A DNA stretch of 64,000 bases from a virus: IMG/VR virus record IMGVR_UViG_3300028536_000001, positions 1 to 64,000 of that record; one strand, given 5' to 3'. The notes under the pieces are model-generated. The model did no database searches, had not been told where the DNA came from, and was given only the letters and a program-made list of their open reading frames with translations. Shown here piece by piece: positions 36,580 through 45,264 of this stretch. A program made the translations under genes and the position numbers. How positions within the stretch are numbered: position 1 is the stretch's first letter; each line of letters opens with the position of its first letter.

Positions 36580-37559
36580 TGAAATATCATACGGGGTTTG
36601 GTAGTCACAAATCCGATAAGATACTAAATATCGGACGGCGTGTTCGCAACCGCGAAAAGAAACATGCGCTATCAAACCCGTATGTCTATGCTTTTATAGA
36701 ACGATTCAAGCAGGAGATTCTGGAACTGAAAAAGCCCTCTACCTACGACGGCTGGTCAAAAATATATCAAGAGATGGCTGAGGAATTCGGTCACTTGAAG
36801 TTCGATAAACTGGACAAGCAGGTAATCCAACTTTATTTTACCAAACTGTCAAAACGCTTGATGCCTTCCTCTGTTCAACGGCACTGGACAGCACTTTCGG
36901 CAGTTCTCAAGTACGCAGTCAAACAGAACGTGATAGAAGGTTTTGAGCGCCCGGAGCTGCCTAGAAAGGCCAGATCGCAGCAGCAATGGTTGGATTTGGA
37001 ACAGATGAAGAAACTTCTAGCACATTCCTTTGGCCGCCTGCATCTATTAGTCATGATTCTTTGTGAAACAGGGTGTAGAAAAGGAGAAGCGCTTGGATTA
37101 AAAACCAGTGATGTTGATTTTATCAACAAAACTTTGTCCATTAAACGGACAATTTTCAAAGGCAGGCCCAACTCTCCAAAAACAGATTCCTCGAACAGAA
37201 CACTTGCAATTTCTGACGAACTGTGCGATACTTTTAAGAGTTTAGTTCCGAAGAAAGACGGCTATATTTTCCACACCAAATACGCAGAACCATGGAGCTA
37301 CGGGTGGGCTGAGAAACAGATGTGGGGGTTGTGCGATAAAGCTGGAATTCCGAGAGTTGGATTTCATGCTTTTAGACGCGGTAATATAACTCACTTGGTT
37401 CGGGATCTTGAAATCCCGGAGACGATTATCGGCCAACGTGTCGGGCACCTATCTGAGGGAATGACTTTAGGAGTATATGTGCAGCGAAGTAGTGGGTTGG
37501 ATAAGAAATACATTGGAATGATCGCGGAGAGTTTATATGGGAAAAATGAATCTTTTTAA
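36573..37559 (+). CDS. tyrosine recombinase (integrase family)
   Basis: 328 residues. N-terminal SAM-like core-binding domain (about 35-120). Catalytic residues are readable: Arg169 in ETGCRKGEALGL, Lys203, His265-x-x-Arg268 in HAFRRG, His292 in GHLS and Tyr302 in GVYV. It could integrate the phage, or resolve genome multimers, since it lies inside the replication operon rather than beside an att site or repressor. The start is in the tail of the AAA+ gene. Confidence 0.92.
   Translation: MVMKYHTGFGSHKSDKILNIGRRVRNREKKHALSNPYVYAFIERFKQEILELKKPSTYDGWSKIYQEMAEEFGHLKFDKLDKQVIQLYFTKLSKRLMPSSVQRHWTALSAVLKYAVKQNVIEGFERPELPRKARSQQQWLDLEQMKKLLAHSFGRLHLLVMILCETGCRKGEALGLKTSDVDFINKTLSIKRTIFKGRPNSPKTDSSNRTLAISDELCDTFKSLVPKKDGYIFHTKYAEPWSYGWAEKQMWGLCDKAGIPRVGFHAFRRGNITHLVRDLEIPETIIGQRVGHLSEGMTLGVYVQRSSGLDKKYIGMIAESLYGKNESF
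37135..37151. repeat. dispersed repeat variant inside recombinase gene
   Basis: TGTCCATTAAACGGACA: perfect arms with a variant centre; read L-S-I-K-R-T. Possibly chance, since the centre is off consensus. Confidence 0.4.
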
Positions 37560-37809
37560 AAAGTTGTTTAAGAAGCGAAAGAAAGAGTTAGAGTGGCCTT
37601 CTCTTCTGTTTTCGACAGAAACAGTGGAGATGCTTAAGAGGCAACTACCTCTTCTAGAGTTTTGTAAAACACGTCCGCTTCCTTATAGCCGTCCAATCGC
37701 AATGTTGATGGGCTATCCTGTTATCGACTCACCACATAAACGAATGTTTATGTATTCATACTCACCGGAGAACCCAAATGCAATCTCTCGCGATCAGTCT
37801 GCGTCCTAA
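37537..37809 (+). CDS. small basic protein
   Basis: 90 residues. Basic start MGKMNLFKKLFKKRKKE, then LLFSTETVEMLKRQLPLLE. Overlaps the recombinase by 23 bases and the next gene by 32 bases. Unknown; could be a partner of the recombinase or clamp loader. Confidence 0.6.
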   Translation: MGKMNLFKKLFKKRKKELEWPSLLFSTETVEMLKRQLPLLEFCKTRPLPYSRPIAMLMGYPVIDSPHKRMFMYSYSPENPNAISRDQSAS

Positions 37810-38716
37810 AACTTTTGATGAGGTTATCGGCCAAGAATCGGTAGTGGCTTCTCTGCGATCAAAAATGGATAACCCGCCTACCGCAATTCTTTTCTGCGGG
37901 GAAACCGGCACCGGAAAGACTACTCTAGCCAGCCTAGTTGCCCGCGCAGTTCAGGGTGATGATCCAAACGAGGATATGTGGGATATCCAAGTAAAGAACG
38001 CGGCCAGTGAAAACGGGGTTGCAGTTGCGCGTCAACTCTGCGAGGATACTCGATACTCCACTACCCACGGCAAATACCGCGTCATCATTTTGGAAGAAGC
38101 GCACATGATGACCAACGAGGCCCAAAACACACTACTAATTCCGATAGAGAAACCAGATTCCAATACAATTTGGATTTTCTGTACTACTGAACCAGAGGAA
38201 ATTATTGGCGCACTGCGTTCGCGGTTTATGGTGTATGAGTTGAAACCTCTAGATAAATCAGGAATTTTTATACTGCTAGGACGAGCGGCGTACCCTGAGC
38301 GGGAATTTCCAAATGATTTTTATGAAGAAGTTATAAAAATTGGCTTGACAAACACCCGAGAGATACTGTATTCTTACGAGAAGTACATCAGCGGTGTACC
38401 CTTGGCCGAGGCTCTTATCCCTCCCCCAGATCAGAATCCGCTGTATACGGATATTGCTAAGTACGCGGTCAAGGGTGACTGGAACCGAACGCGGGAATTG
38501 CTCCAAAAAACCAAGGTTGCGGATTCCAAAGGACTGAAATCGGTGGTTTGTGGGTTTCTGCGGTCCAACTTGATTAACAACTACAGACCGGAAGCAAACG
38601 ATGCAATCTCAGAGGCATTGATCCGAATTGGAAATCTGAATGCGTTTGAGTCCGGTGTTGACTACTCGGCCTTGGTTGGAATACTATATAATTATGCTAA
38701 GAAGGTGAGAAAATAA
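37778..38716 (+). CDS. clamp-loader-like AAA+ ATPase (DnaX/RFC type)
   Basis: 312 residues. LRPKTFDEVIGQ, Walker A GETGTGKTT near 42-50, Walker B VIILEEAH, sensor 1 CTTEP and SRF Arg finger follow the DnaX/RFC pattern. Its zinc module is missing. It would load the sliding clamp encoded at 52535. In other phages a loader pairs with family B or C polymerases; here the polymerase is family A. Confidence 0.9.
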   Translation: MQSLAISLRPKTFDEVIGQESVVASLRSKMDNPPTAILFCGETGTGKTTLASLVARAVQGDDPNEDMWDIQVKNAASENGVAVARQLCEDTRYSTTHGKYRVIILEEAHMMTNEAQNTLLIPIEKPDSNTIWIFCTTEPEEIIGALRSRFMVYELKPLDKSGIFILLGRAAYPEREFPNDFYEEVIKIGLTNTREILYSYEKYISGVPLAEALIPPPDQNPLYTDIAKYAVKGDWNRTRELLQKTKVADSKGLKSVVCGFLRSNLINNYRPEANDAISEALIRIGNLNAFESGVDYSALVGILYNYAKKVRK

Positions 38717-39538
38717 ATGGAACGAAGTGAATCAGTAACAAAACTTGTGCCTGCTTTGATCGCGGCGCAAAAATCATATAAACCGCTGGTCAAAAACAAG
38801 ACCAACCTCTATTTTGGCAGCAAATACGCTGATTTGGCTGACGTGATTGAGGCTACGCAGGATGCACTCAATACTAACGGATTGACAATAGTGCAAGGTG
38901 TAGATTTTATCGAAGGTCAAACTGTAGTTCATACCGTTTTGGTGCATGAATCTGGCGAATACATGTCTCAATCCTTGCGGATTCCGGGTGCGCAGGCAAG
39001 CGCTCAACTCGTGATTGCGGCTTCTACATACGCAAGGCGCGGTCAGTGGGTGGCGTTAGCGGGTATTGCGGCGGATGACGACATGGATGGAAACGCTCCA
39101 GAGTCCAAAAAGCAACCCAATCCACCTGACCGCCCGAAGGTAAACCAAAAACCATCTACGGCAACTACCGCTCCTCGTCCAGAAGAGAAGGGACACTCCA
39201 ACCTAGCCCGCACCGCCGCCGGGAAAACAACTCTTGAGAGCAGAATTGTCCTGAAAATGGACGAATCCAAGGAACAAGCGATCACTGGAGCAACAATTAT
39301 TAGTGGCGGCGAGACAACTATACATACGCAGTCAACAGCAGATACTCCTTACACCAAGGAAGAGTATCTCGCGGTCGTGGCTCCGAAAGTAAAGAGTTTC
39401 TACGACAAGGCTGATCGGGCTGATATTCTAGCCTTCATCAAGGAAAACTCTGGCGGCAAGAAGACCGAGGAATTGTCCAGAGCCGAATGGACTGTGATTT
39501 TCTCAAAGATGGATGAAAAATTTGGAGGTAAGCAGTGA
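38717..39538 (+). CDS. ERF-family single-strand annealing protein
   Basis: 273 residues. LVPALIAAQKSYKPLVKNKTN, YADLADVIEATQDALNTNGL and TVLVHESGEYMSQSL are the ERF superfamily pattern, in the first 125 residues. The linker is Pro-rich, and the C-terminal 90 residues are a separate helical piece. It anneals single strands during recombination with SSB, whose gene follows with a 4-base overlap. Confidence 0.9.
   Translation: MERSESVTKLVPALIAAQKSYKPLVKNKTNLYFGSKYADLADVIEATQDALNTNGLTIVQGVDFIEGQTVVHTVLVHESGEYMSQSLRIPGAQASAQLVIAASTYARRGQWVALAGIAADDDMDGNAPESKKQPNPPDRPKVNQKPSTATTAPRPEEKGHSNLARTAAGKTTLESRIVLKMDESKEQAITGATIISGGETTIHTQSTADTPYTKEEYLAVVAPKVKSFYDKADRADILAFIKENSGGKKTEELSRAEWTVIFSKMDEKFGGKQ
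39247..39263. repeat. dispersed repeat variant inside ERF gene
   Basis: TGTCCTGAAAATGGACG, two bases off consensus, read V-L-K-M-D-E. Confidence 0.5.
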
Positions 39539-39924
39539 ACATCGTAATTTTAGCAGGGCGACTTGGTAAAGATCCCGAGAGCAAAGCTCTTCCGTCGGGT
39601 AAAACCGTTGTCAATTTCTCTCTGGCTACAGAGGATGGATTTGGTCAGAACAAGCACACGAACTGGCACAACATCACATGCTTTGATAAAACCGCTGATG
39701 CGGTTACGCAGTATACGGCTAAAGGAAGCCAAGTAGCTGTTACTGGCCGCGTGGACTATCGTTCTTGGGATGACAAGGACGGTAACAAAAAGTACCGCAC
39801 AGAAATCATCGCTGACCGTGTGGAATTTCTCGGCACTAAGCCTCGCGATGAGTTCAATCAGGAAACAAATTATCGCGAACCTGCCACTCAAGAAGTTGCA
39901 GACGACCTAGACGTGGCTTTTTAG
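39535..39924 (+). CDS. ssb: single-stranded DNA-binding protein
   Basis: 129 residues, GTG start. Classic SSB OB fold: VILAGRLGKDPESK, VVNFSLATED, WHNITCFDKTAD, VAVTGRVDYRSWDD. The acidic tip DDLDVAF is a variant of the DDDIPF tail that binds partner proteins. Follows the ERF protein, with which it would cooperate. Confidence 0.94.
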   Translation: MNIVILAGRLGKDPESKALPSGKTVVNFSLATEDGFGQNKHTNWHNITCFDKTADAVTQYTAKGSQVAVTGRVDYRSWDDKDGNKKYRTEIIADRVEFLGTKPRDEFNQETNYREPATQEVADDLDVAF

Positions 39925-39957
39925 CAGGTAAACCGTGGAATAAGGAGGAGTTTAATC

Positions 39958-40143
39958 GTGTTAAAATCAGAAACGTATTGTGACGCTCTTATCGGTGTGA
40001 AACACCGTCGAGCCGAATATAAAGAACAATTGCTTCTTGCTAAGTCGGACGTAGAGCGGTGGAACAGAGAATTAGCGCTTCTTGACGTAGCCGAAGAATC
40101 AATTAATGAACAATTTACGAAATTCCTAAAAGAAGCGAAATGA
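39958..40143 (+). CDS. small coiled-coil protein
   Basis: 61 residues, GTG start with AAGGAGG upstream. Charged helix (YKEQLLLAKSDVERWNRELALLD). ATGA overlap with the next gene. Unknown. Confidence 0.68.
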   Translation: MLKSETYCDALIGVKHRRAEYKEQLLLAKSDVERWNRELALLDVAEESINEQFTKFLKEAK

Positions 40144-40562
40144 AAAAGGAAAGTATAAACAGCGTAGCTACGCTTGTTCTGTTGACGGCGGTCGTCGTGT
40201 TTATCGCCGCTCACGTTTTTCAGATCGGCGTTCTAAACGCAGTATCCATTTCTATTTATATTCTGGGAATGCTTACATTGCTGCGGGTTCAGTTTTGTGT
40301 GGGCAGGAGCCTTACTGTGTTGGGAGCACTGTCAAACTTGACTGCGATTGTCTCTAATCATTGCACTATGCCGGTATATGATAATCTGGATAAAATCGGC
40401 GTAGACTACGTGCATTCAATAGCTACCGCGTCTACCCGATTCCCTCTACTATGCGACCGCTTTTCCCTGTTCGGAGGAAACGCAATCGCCAGTATCGGGG
40501 ATTTTACGATTGTTGCGGGTGTTATAATCATTTTGTTACAGAAATTTCTGAGGAAAGCATAA
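40140..40562 (+). CDS. DUF5317-like membrane protein
   Basis: 140 residues with several membrane segments. NLTAIVSNHCTMPVYDNL and GNAIASIGDFTIVAG fit the DUF5317 pattern (N.MP... and SIGD). Function of the family is unknown. Here it lies in the replication operon. Confidence 0.7.
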   Translation: MKKESINSVATLVLLTAVVVFIAAHVFQIGVLNAVSISIYILGMLTLLRVQFCVGRSLTVLGALSNLTAIVSNHCTMPVYDNLDKIGVDYVHSIATASTRFPLLCDRFSLFGGNAIASIGDFTIVAGVIIILLQKFLRKA

Positions 40563-40717
40563 TGAACTACACTCAAAGAAAGTTTACGCTGCCCTCGTCG
40601 AGCCTTAAAACCTCTGAGAGACGATGGGACTACTGTTTTCTGGATAAAGAGAAGTTTCTAACCAAATACGGGCAGGATGCGGAAGAATACGCGGAGCCGA
40701 AGAGTGGAACTGAATGA
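40562..40717 (+). CDS. small protein
   Basis: 51 residues from ATG 40562 (TAATG overlap): TQRKFTLPSSSLKTSERRWDYCFL. Overlaps the helicase start. Unknown function. Confidence 0.6.
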   Translation: MNYTQRKFTLPSSSLKTSERRWDYCFLDKEKFLTKYGQDAEEYAEPKSGTE

Positions 40718-42464
40718 AGAACAGCAGGCAGTTGTCAACGCAGAAAGCGGTTACTGGGTTTGCCGTGCTTCGCCCGGATCAGGCAAGACACGGTGCCTTG
40801 TCGAACGCTCGGTGCGACTATTCGAGTCTGGCTGCGAACCAGAGGAACTCCTCATACTTACTTTCACATCCTCCGCTGCTAGAAATCTTAGGGATAGGGT
40901 CGAAGACCGAATCTTCACTCAGCCTCCTGAACGAATAGCTGGATTCATGACTTTCCACGCGTGGGCTTTGGCCTTCCTGGAAAAAGAGAAGCACAACATC
41001 GATTCTGTCCATTTAACGGATAATTTTCTGGCTACAGAGGGCCAGCTAAACAAAATCGGCTATGAATTAGCAAATAAGTTCAATTTGAACTGGAGGTCGC
41101 TGAGATCGTACATCAGTCTTCAGAAGCGGAACAGAACCACACCGCCAGATGCGCTGGTTGCCGCCGAGAAGCGCGGGGAAGGTCAAAGCGAGGCGCTGGC
41201 CTACAAACAGTACGACAAACGCCTCACAGAGGCAGGAATCCTTGATTTTGACTCCCTGATGTTGGAAGCAGTCAAGGCCTTAGAGGATAACGAGGAGCTA
41301 CGGGAAAAATATTCTTATTTGCACGTAATGGAAGACGAGGCCCAGGATGGGGATCGAATTCAGTATAAATTATTGCAGCTACTGACACAAAAACACGGTA
41401 ACTTGTTGATTGTAGGGGATTTGAATCAGTCTTGTTACGCTTGGCGTGGGGCTGCACCTGAACTGTTTCGAGACGTTCATGAAATTTTTCCTACGATTCA
41501 GAAACTTTTTCTAGGTACGAATTACAGGTCAACTCGCTCTATAGTGAACTTTATAAAGAAGATTGCCCCAAACCGTGACGAACTTCTTGACCGCTTTAAC
41601 ACTCCAAATGAAGAGGGTACCGAACCTGAAATAAGGGTATACTCCACGCCGGAGCGTGAAGCCGAAGAAATTGCTAAGATTGTCGCTGAAGATCCTGAAC
41701 ATTCTGCGGTACTAGCCAGAACTAACCTAGCACTTCGGCCAATCGAGGAAGCGTTGATAGAAAACGGTACCAAATACCACCTCCTCGGTAAATCCGGATT
41801 TTGGACTTGCCAAGAAGTGAAAAACATAGTACCGTGGTTACAGTGCTGTGTGAATTTGACAGATTCGGCAGTCATAGCGGCAATTAGGACTCCTTTTTAT
41901 CCGTCTAAGTACTTGAAACGTAAACAGTTAGCAGAAGAAACAGGATCAGCAAAAATATCAGCCTATCAATATCTTCTGACGCGACCAGAGAAGAATATAC
42001 AGGATTTTGTATCTTTCTTGCGATCCTTGGTGAAATATCGATACCTTCCAGCCAAAGACGCCGTGGCTGCTATCCTAAAGGATCTCAAAGCTGCGGAGTA
42101 TTACAAAGAAGAGGAATCGGTCGAAAACGACAACAACCCTGTCGAAAACCTTAAGGAATTAGTCAAAGCGGCAGGAAAGCACGAGACCCTGCGGGATTTT
42201 TTGAACTTCATCCGGAAGGTTCAGGCCGCGTCAAAGTCTAGGAAAGGCTGTGCGGTCGCGACGGTACACCAAGCCAAGGGACGCGAGTGGTCCACGGTGG
42301 CTGTAGTGCAAATGACTGAGGGGATTTTTCCGCATAAGCGATCCACAGATTTGCAAGAGGAACGAAATTTATTTTTTGTCGCTTGCTCTAGACCCGAAAA
42401 AAGGCTTATACTGAGTTACAGCGGCCAAAAATCAAAGTTCTTGGAGGAACTAAATGAAAGTTGA
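40704..42464 (+). CDS. UvrD/Rep-like superfamily 1 helicase
   Basis: 586 residues from the GTG at 40704, which has GGAGCC upstream; an ATG at 40677 is in frame but poorly placed. Motif I RASPGSGKT, motif Ia LTFTSSAA, motif II MEDEAQD, motif III VGDLNQSCYAWRGA, motif IV NYRST, motif V VHQAKGREW and motif VI FVACSRPEKRL are all present. A 3'-5' DNA helicase for replication or repair. Length is a little under cellular UvrD (about 720). Confidence 0.92.
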   Translation: MELNEEQQAVVNAESGYWVCRASPGSGKTRCLVERSVRLFESGCEPEELLILTFTSSAARNLRDRVEDRIFTQPPERIAGFMTFHAWALAFLEKEKHNIDSVHLTDNFLATEGQLNKIGYELANKFNLNWRSLRSYISLQKRNRTTPPDALVAAEKRGEGQSEALAYKQYDKRLTEAGILDFDSLMLEAVKALEDNEELREKYSYLHVMEDEAQDGDRIQYKLLQLLTQKHGNLLIVGDLNQSCYAWRGAAPELFRDVHEIFPTIQKLFLGTNYRSTRSIVNFIKKIAPNRDELLDRFNTPNEEGTEPEIRVYSTPEREAEEIAKIVAEDPEHSAVLARTNLALRPIEEALIENGTKYHLLGKSGFWTCQEVKNIVPWLQCCVNLTDSAVIAAIRTPFYPSKYLKRKQLAEETGSAKISAYQYLLTRPEKNIQDFVSFLRSLVKYRYLPAKDAVAAILKDLKAAEYYKEEESVENDNNPVENLKELVKAAGKHETLRDFLNFIRKVQAASKSRKGCAVATVHQAKGREWSTVAVVQMTEGIFPHKRSTDLQEERNLFFVACSRPEKRLILSYSGQKSKFLEELNES

Positions 42465-42645
42465 CGAGAGATTTCCATGTTGGAGTTATGACATCGGATC
42501 AGAATTCTTTGAAGTTTGGAGATGCTATACGTGCGGAGCAATAGTTGTAGACAGGCAAAAACACAACGAGTGGCACAATATAACAGAAGCCAAGGAGAAC
42601 ATATGCGATGCTCAGAGTGCGGACGGCCAGCAATCTTCAAAGTAA
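42454..42645 (+). CDS. small CYTCGAIV zinc-knuckle protein
   Basis: 63 residues; WRCYTCGAIVVDRQKHNEWH gives a Cys2His2-like site, shared with the gene at 22114. GGAGG precedes the ATG; overlaps the helicase end by 11 bases. Function unknown. Confidence 0.72.
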   Translation: MKVDERFPCWSYDIGSEFFEVWRCYTCGAIVVDRQKHNEWHNITEAKENICDAQSADGQQSSK

Positions 42646-42785
42646 AGAATTCAAAGAAGCACCTACACTGCGATAAACGCCATGATCTGTGTTTCTTTCA
42701 CATTCGCAGGTATTTCAACAAATTGCAGCAGGAAAAACTGAGGGAGGAAGTATGCTCGGCTATCTCATTGCCAGTATCGTCGTAG
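42603..42785 (+). CDS. small zinc-binding protein
   Basis: 60 residues from ATG 42603 with CAAGGAG upstream. CSECGRPA and HCDKRHDLCFFH provide metal ligands. Overlaps the previous and next genes. Unknown. Confidence 0.66.
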   Translation: MRCSECGRPAIFKVKNSKKHLHCDKRHDLCFFHIRRYFNKLQQEKLREEVCSAISLPVSS

Positions 42786-42838
42786 CAATCTGGGCTTTCT
42801 TCTTCATCGCTTTGATTCGGATGTTTACAAAAGGATAA
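42752..42838 (+). CDS. 28-residue membrane peptide
   Basis: MLGYLIASIVVAIWAFFFIA, one membrane segment, then a short basic tail. GGAGG lies just before the ATG. Short but well supported by the site and spacing. Confidence 0.58.
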   Translation: MLGYLIASIVVAIWAFFFIALIRMFTKG

Positions 42839-42839
42839 C

Positions 42840-43118
42840 ATGCCTCATCCTCTGGTTGTTCATTGTAAAAAGTCAGAATACGACGAATACATAGGTCGTC
42901 CTTCAAAATGGGGCAATCCTTTTGTGGTTGGTGCAGATGGTACTCGCGACGAAGTTATTGAAAAGTACGAACAATGGATTCAAACGCAGCCAGATCTGCT
43001 AGCGGACGTATATAAATTGAAAGGAAAAGTTTTAGGTTGCTGGTGTGCTCCGAAAAGATGTCACGGAGAGATACTAGTCAAGCTAGCTAACGAGAAATAT
43101 GCTTTATTTGATTTTTAG
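42840..43118 (+). CDS. DUF4326 protein
   Basis: 92 residues. YIGRPSKWGNPF near 17-28 and LKGKVLGCWCAPKRCHGEIL near 59-78 match DUF4326, a small family common in phages with conserved Cys/His. Function unknown, probably metal-binding. Confidence 0.88.
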   Translation: MPHPLVVHCKKSEYDEYIGRPSKWGNPFVVGADGTRDEVIEKYEQWIQTQPDLLADVYKLKGKVLGCWCAPKRCHGEILVKLANEKYALFDF

Positions 43119-43314
43119 TTCGGAATCGGATTTTACGGATACAGCCAAGTACTTTGTATCTGTGTGGCCGTCGTTGAACGATGCGATTGAAGCCATCGAT
43201 CACTTGGCTGAAGAACCGTGGGGTCAATACCGATTCTGGTGGGTCACGAGCACGATGGTCGGAGACCCGTACAATTTTACAACCAGTTTGGTGAGATCAC
43301 CGGAAGGAAGATAA
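43099..43314 (+). CDS. small protein
   Basis: 71 residues overlapping the DUF4326 gene by 20 bases. Aromatic-rich (YFVSVWPSLNDAIEAIDHLAEE). Start less certain than neighbours. Confidence 0.6.
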   Translation: MLYLIFSSESDFTDTAKYFVSVWPSLNDAIEAIDHLAEEPWGQYRFWWVTSTMVGDPYNFTTSLVRSPEGR

Positions 43315-43316
43315 AC

Positions 43317-43535
43317 ATGAGTCAAAGCGATCCACAATTTTACGAAGGCGCAAATTGGATGTTAAATGCTGTGCGGTCGAGCATAGAAAACTATCCTGAC
43401 GCGGGAGGGGATATAGAGGTTATGGCCCGCATAGACGCGGTATACAACAGTGCCATCGATGATGTGCTCGATATCTTGACCGACTCCTTCACTCTATCTG
43501 CCGTAGTTCCAAGAATCAGGGAGTTGAAGAAATGA
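43317..43535 (+). CDS. small acidic helical protein
   Basis: 72 residues from ATG 43317 (MSQSDPQFYEGANWMLN). Shares the layout IENYPD...Y..AI..VL with the next gene, so the two look like tandem duplicates. Confidence 0.66.
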   Translation: MSQSDPQFYEGANWMLNAVRSSIENYPDAGGDIEVMARIDAVYNSAIDDVLDILTDSFTLSAVVPRIRELKK

Positions 43536-43843
43536 ACACAGTAGCTGTTCGAAAAGCAATCAAAGAGTTAAACCATGTTCTTGAAGACTTGAACGAGTCC
43601 GACCTAGATGCGCTCAAACTGTTTAAGAAGGGCGAGGAAGCTACTCTGGAATCCATCCAAAATCAGATAGCTAATTATCCTGATCCCCGCTGCGGTCTTC
43701 TTTGCTTCATCGAGAAATGGGTAATCGAGCGGGAGAGACTAGCGTATAACGAAGCGATTCGTGCAGTGCTCAAGGCCTTCGTTCGAGATACCGAACCAAC
43801 CGTCTCTGAACTTTACACTAAAATTACGGAGTTGAGAAAATGA
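43532..43843 (+). CDS. helical protein, paralogue of the preceding gene
   Basis: 103 residues, ATGA overlap. IQNQIANYPDPR and AYNEAIRAVLKAF echo IENYPDAGG and VYNSAIDDVLDIL of the gene before it. Function unknown. Confidence 0.66.
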   Translation: MNTVAVRKAIKELNHVLEDLNESDLDALKLFKKGEEATLESIQNQIANYPDPRCGLLCFIEKWVIERERLAYNEAIRAVLKAFVRDTEPTVSELYTKITELRK

Positions 43844-43977
43844 AAATTTGGAGATGGATTATGTCTCGTTTAACTACTCCAACTTGTACAGTTATATTTC
43901 CTGGACTAGTAATTGGAAAAGGATACAGGTCAAAATGCGAAGGATATTGCGCGTATCATAATAGGTTTAAACCATGA
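43840..43977 (+). CDS. small Cys-containing protein
   Basis: 45 residues (starts MKIWRWIMSRLTTPTC, ends CEGYCAYHNRFKP). ATGA overlap. Possible zinc site C..C..H. Unknown. Confidence 0.55.
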   Translation: MKIWRWIMSRLTTPTCTVIFPGLVIGKGYRSKCEGYCAYHNRFKP

Positions 43978-44004
43978 AAGTGCTGCTCGGAATGAGAAAA
44001 TAAC

Positions 44005-45192
44005 GTGGCGATACTATATACCAGCCCCACTCGGGGATATCCAGTAACGGATCATAGTTACTCCGCAGGATCGCTCTACGATGACTGCCCTAAGAAGTAC
44101 GACTATGACCGCCGTCAGGGATGGAAGGAGAAGGAGAAACGCGCCTCATCTGCCTTCGGTACCGCAGTTGAATCGGCCATCCAGTATCACCACAACTCTG
44201 GAATGGTACTATCCGACACCATCGATGAATGGAAACGGCTGTGGGTGCTTCAGCAGGATAATAAAGAACTGGTATACTCAGATAAAGATGGCGACTGGGA
44301 ATCTATGTATAGGCAGGGCGAGCAGATGGTTCGGCTGTACATCGCTGTGTTGCCTACGTTACCTATCCAAAATCCACAGTTTCAGTTGAACTACAAGAAG
44401 GAGTACTACCCAGATACTGAATACGCGGGATTAAAAGATACAGCCTTCCTAGATATGGAAGTGACCGCTCCTTGGAATCACCCCTTGCTACCTCCTTTAG
44501 AAGAATGTCCGGAAAATGGACAACGCAAAATCTTCATTGACATCAAAACTTCGGCAGCCTTGTATCCGGTAGATCCCCGCATGATAAAACTGGACCCGCA
44601 GCTACGGAGATATGCGTGGACCTCCGGAATCGAGACTGCCTGCTTCCTAGTTTTGGTAAAACGAGGAATGGAGTTTGAAAAGGGCGATACGGTTACTGTC
44701 CTTGAAGCGTACAGCGAGCAACATCCGGTAGGTACTGAGTTGGTAGTTTTAGATGCCTCAAAAGAAGTCTTGACTTTGCTGACACCAAAGATCTATGATC
44801 AGTACGACGCGGAGGCTAAAGGGCTAAAAGGAAACGTACTCAAGGAAAAGAAACAGGAATTTGCGGATCGATTTGGAATTCAGGCTGCCAAGCATGAGGT
44901 TACAAAGCAGCGACTACAATTCTTGGCCGCGATAATCTCTGAAGAAGAGCGGCACGAAGCAGGTGAACTGGCTGGAATGCAGGCTCGGAATATCTGCGAT
45001 TCCAACATTCAGAATTTCTTTCCCAAGCGACCTGGAATCAAGTTTCCGAATAATCACTGCACCTTCTGTTCGCATTTAGGATTGTGCATCGGTGATGAAA
45101 AAATGATAAAGAATAAACTAATTCAAATCGGAAACTCACGCCCATCTCGGAGTGAAGAGTCGTCTGATTCGGATTGGCTTTTTGACTTATAA
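44005..45192 (+). CDS. PD-(D/E)XK nuclease (RecB/Cas4-like)
   Basis: 395 residues, GTG start. YSAGSLYDDCPKKYDY at the start and FIDIKTSA near 176 are the N-terminal and D-x-K elements of RecB-type nucleases, and HCTFCSHLGLC near 353-363 is a C-terminal Cys cluster as in Cas4/AddB-like iron-sulfur nucleases, perhaps incomplete. Likely a DNA end-processing exonuclease working with the ERF protein. A perfect dispersed repeat lies inside. Confidence 0.85.
   Translation: MAILYTSPTRGYPVTDHSYSAGSLYDDCPKKYDYDRRQGWKEKEKRASSAFGTAVESAIQYHHNSGMVLSDTIDEWKRLWVLQQDNKELVYSDKDGDWESMYRQGEQMVRLYIAVLPTLPIQNPQFQLNYKKEYYPDTEYAGLKDTAFLDMEVTAPWNHPLLPPLEECPENGQRKIFIDIKTSAALYPVDPRMIKLDPQLRRYAWTSGIETACFLVLVKRGMEFEKGDTVTVLEAYSEQHPVGTELVVLDASKEVLTLLTPKIYDQYDAEAKGLKGNVLKEKKQEFADRFGIQAAKHEVTKQRLQFLAAIISEEERHEAGELAGMQARNICDSNIQNFFPKRPGIKFPNNHCTFCSHLGLCIGDEKMIKNKLIQIGNSRPSRSEESSDSDWLFDL
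44506..44522. repeat. 17-bp inverted repeat inside nuclease gene
   Basis: TGTCCGGAAAATGGACA, read C-P-E-N-G-Q, a different frame from the copy at 30772. Confidence 0.8.
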
Positions 45193-45264
45193 AGAAAACT
45201 TTTCTGTCAAAATCGGGTTTATATACAATACGAAGTAAAAACAGATATACTGTATCCGAAAAAT

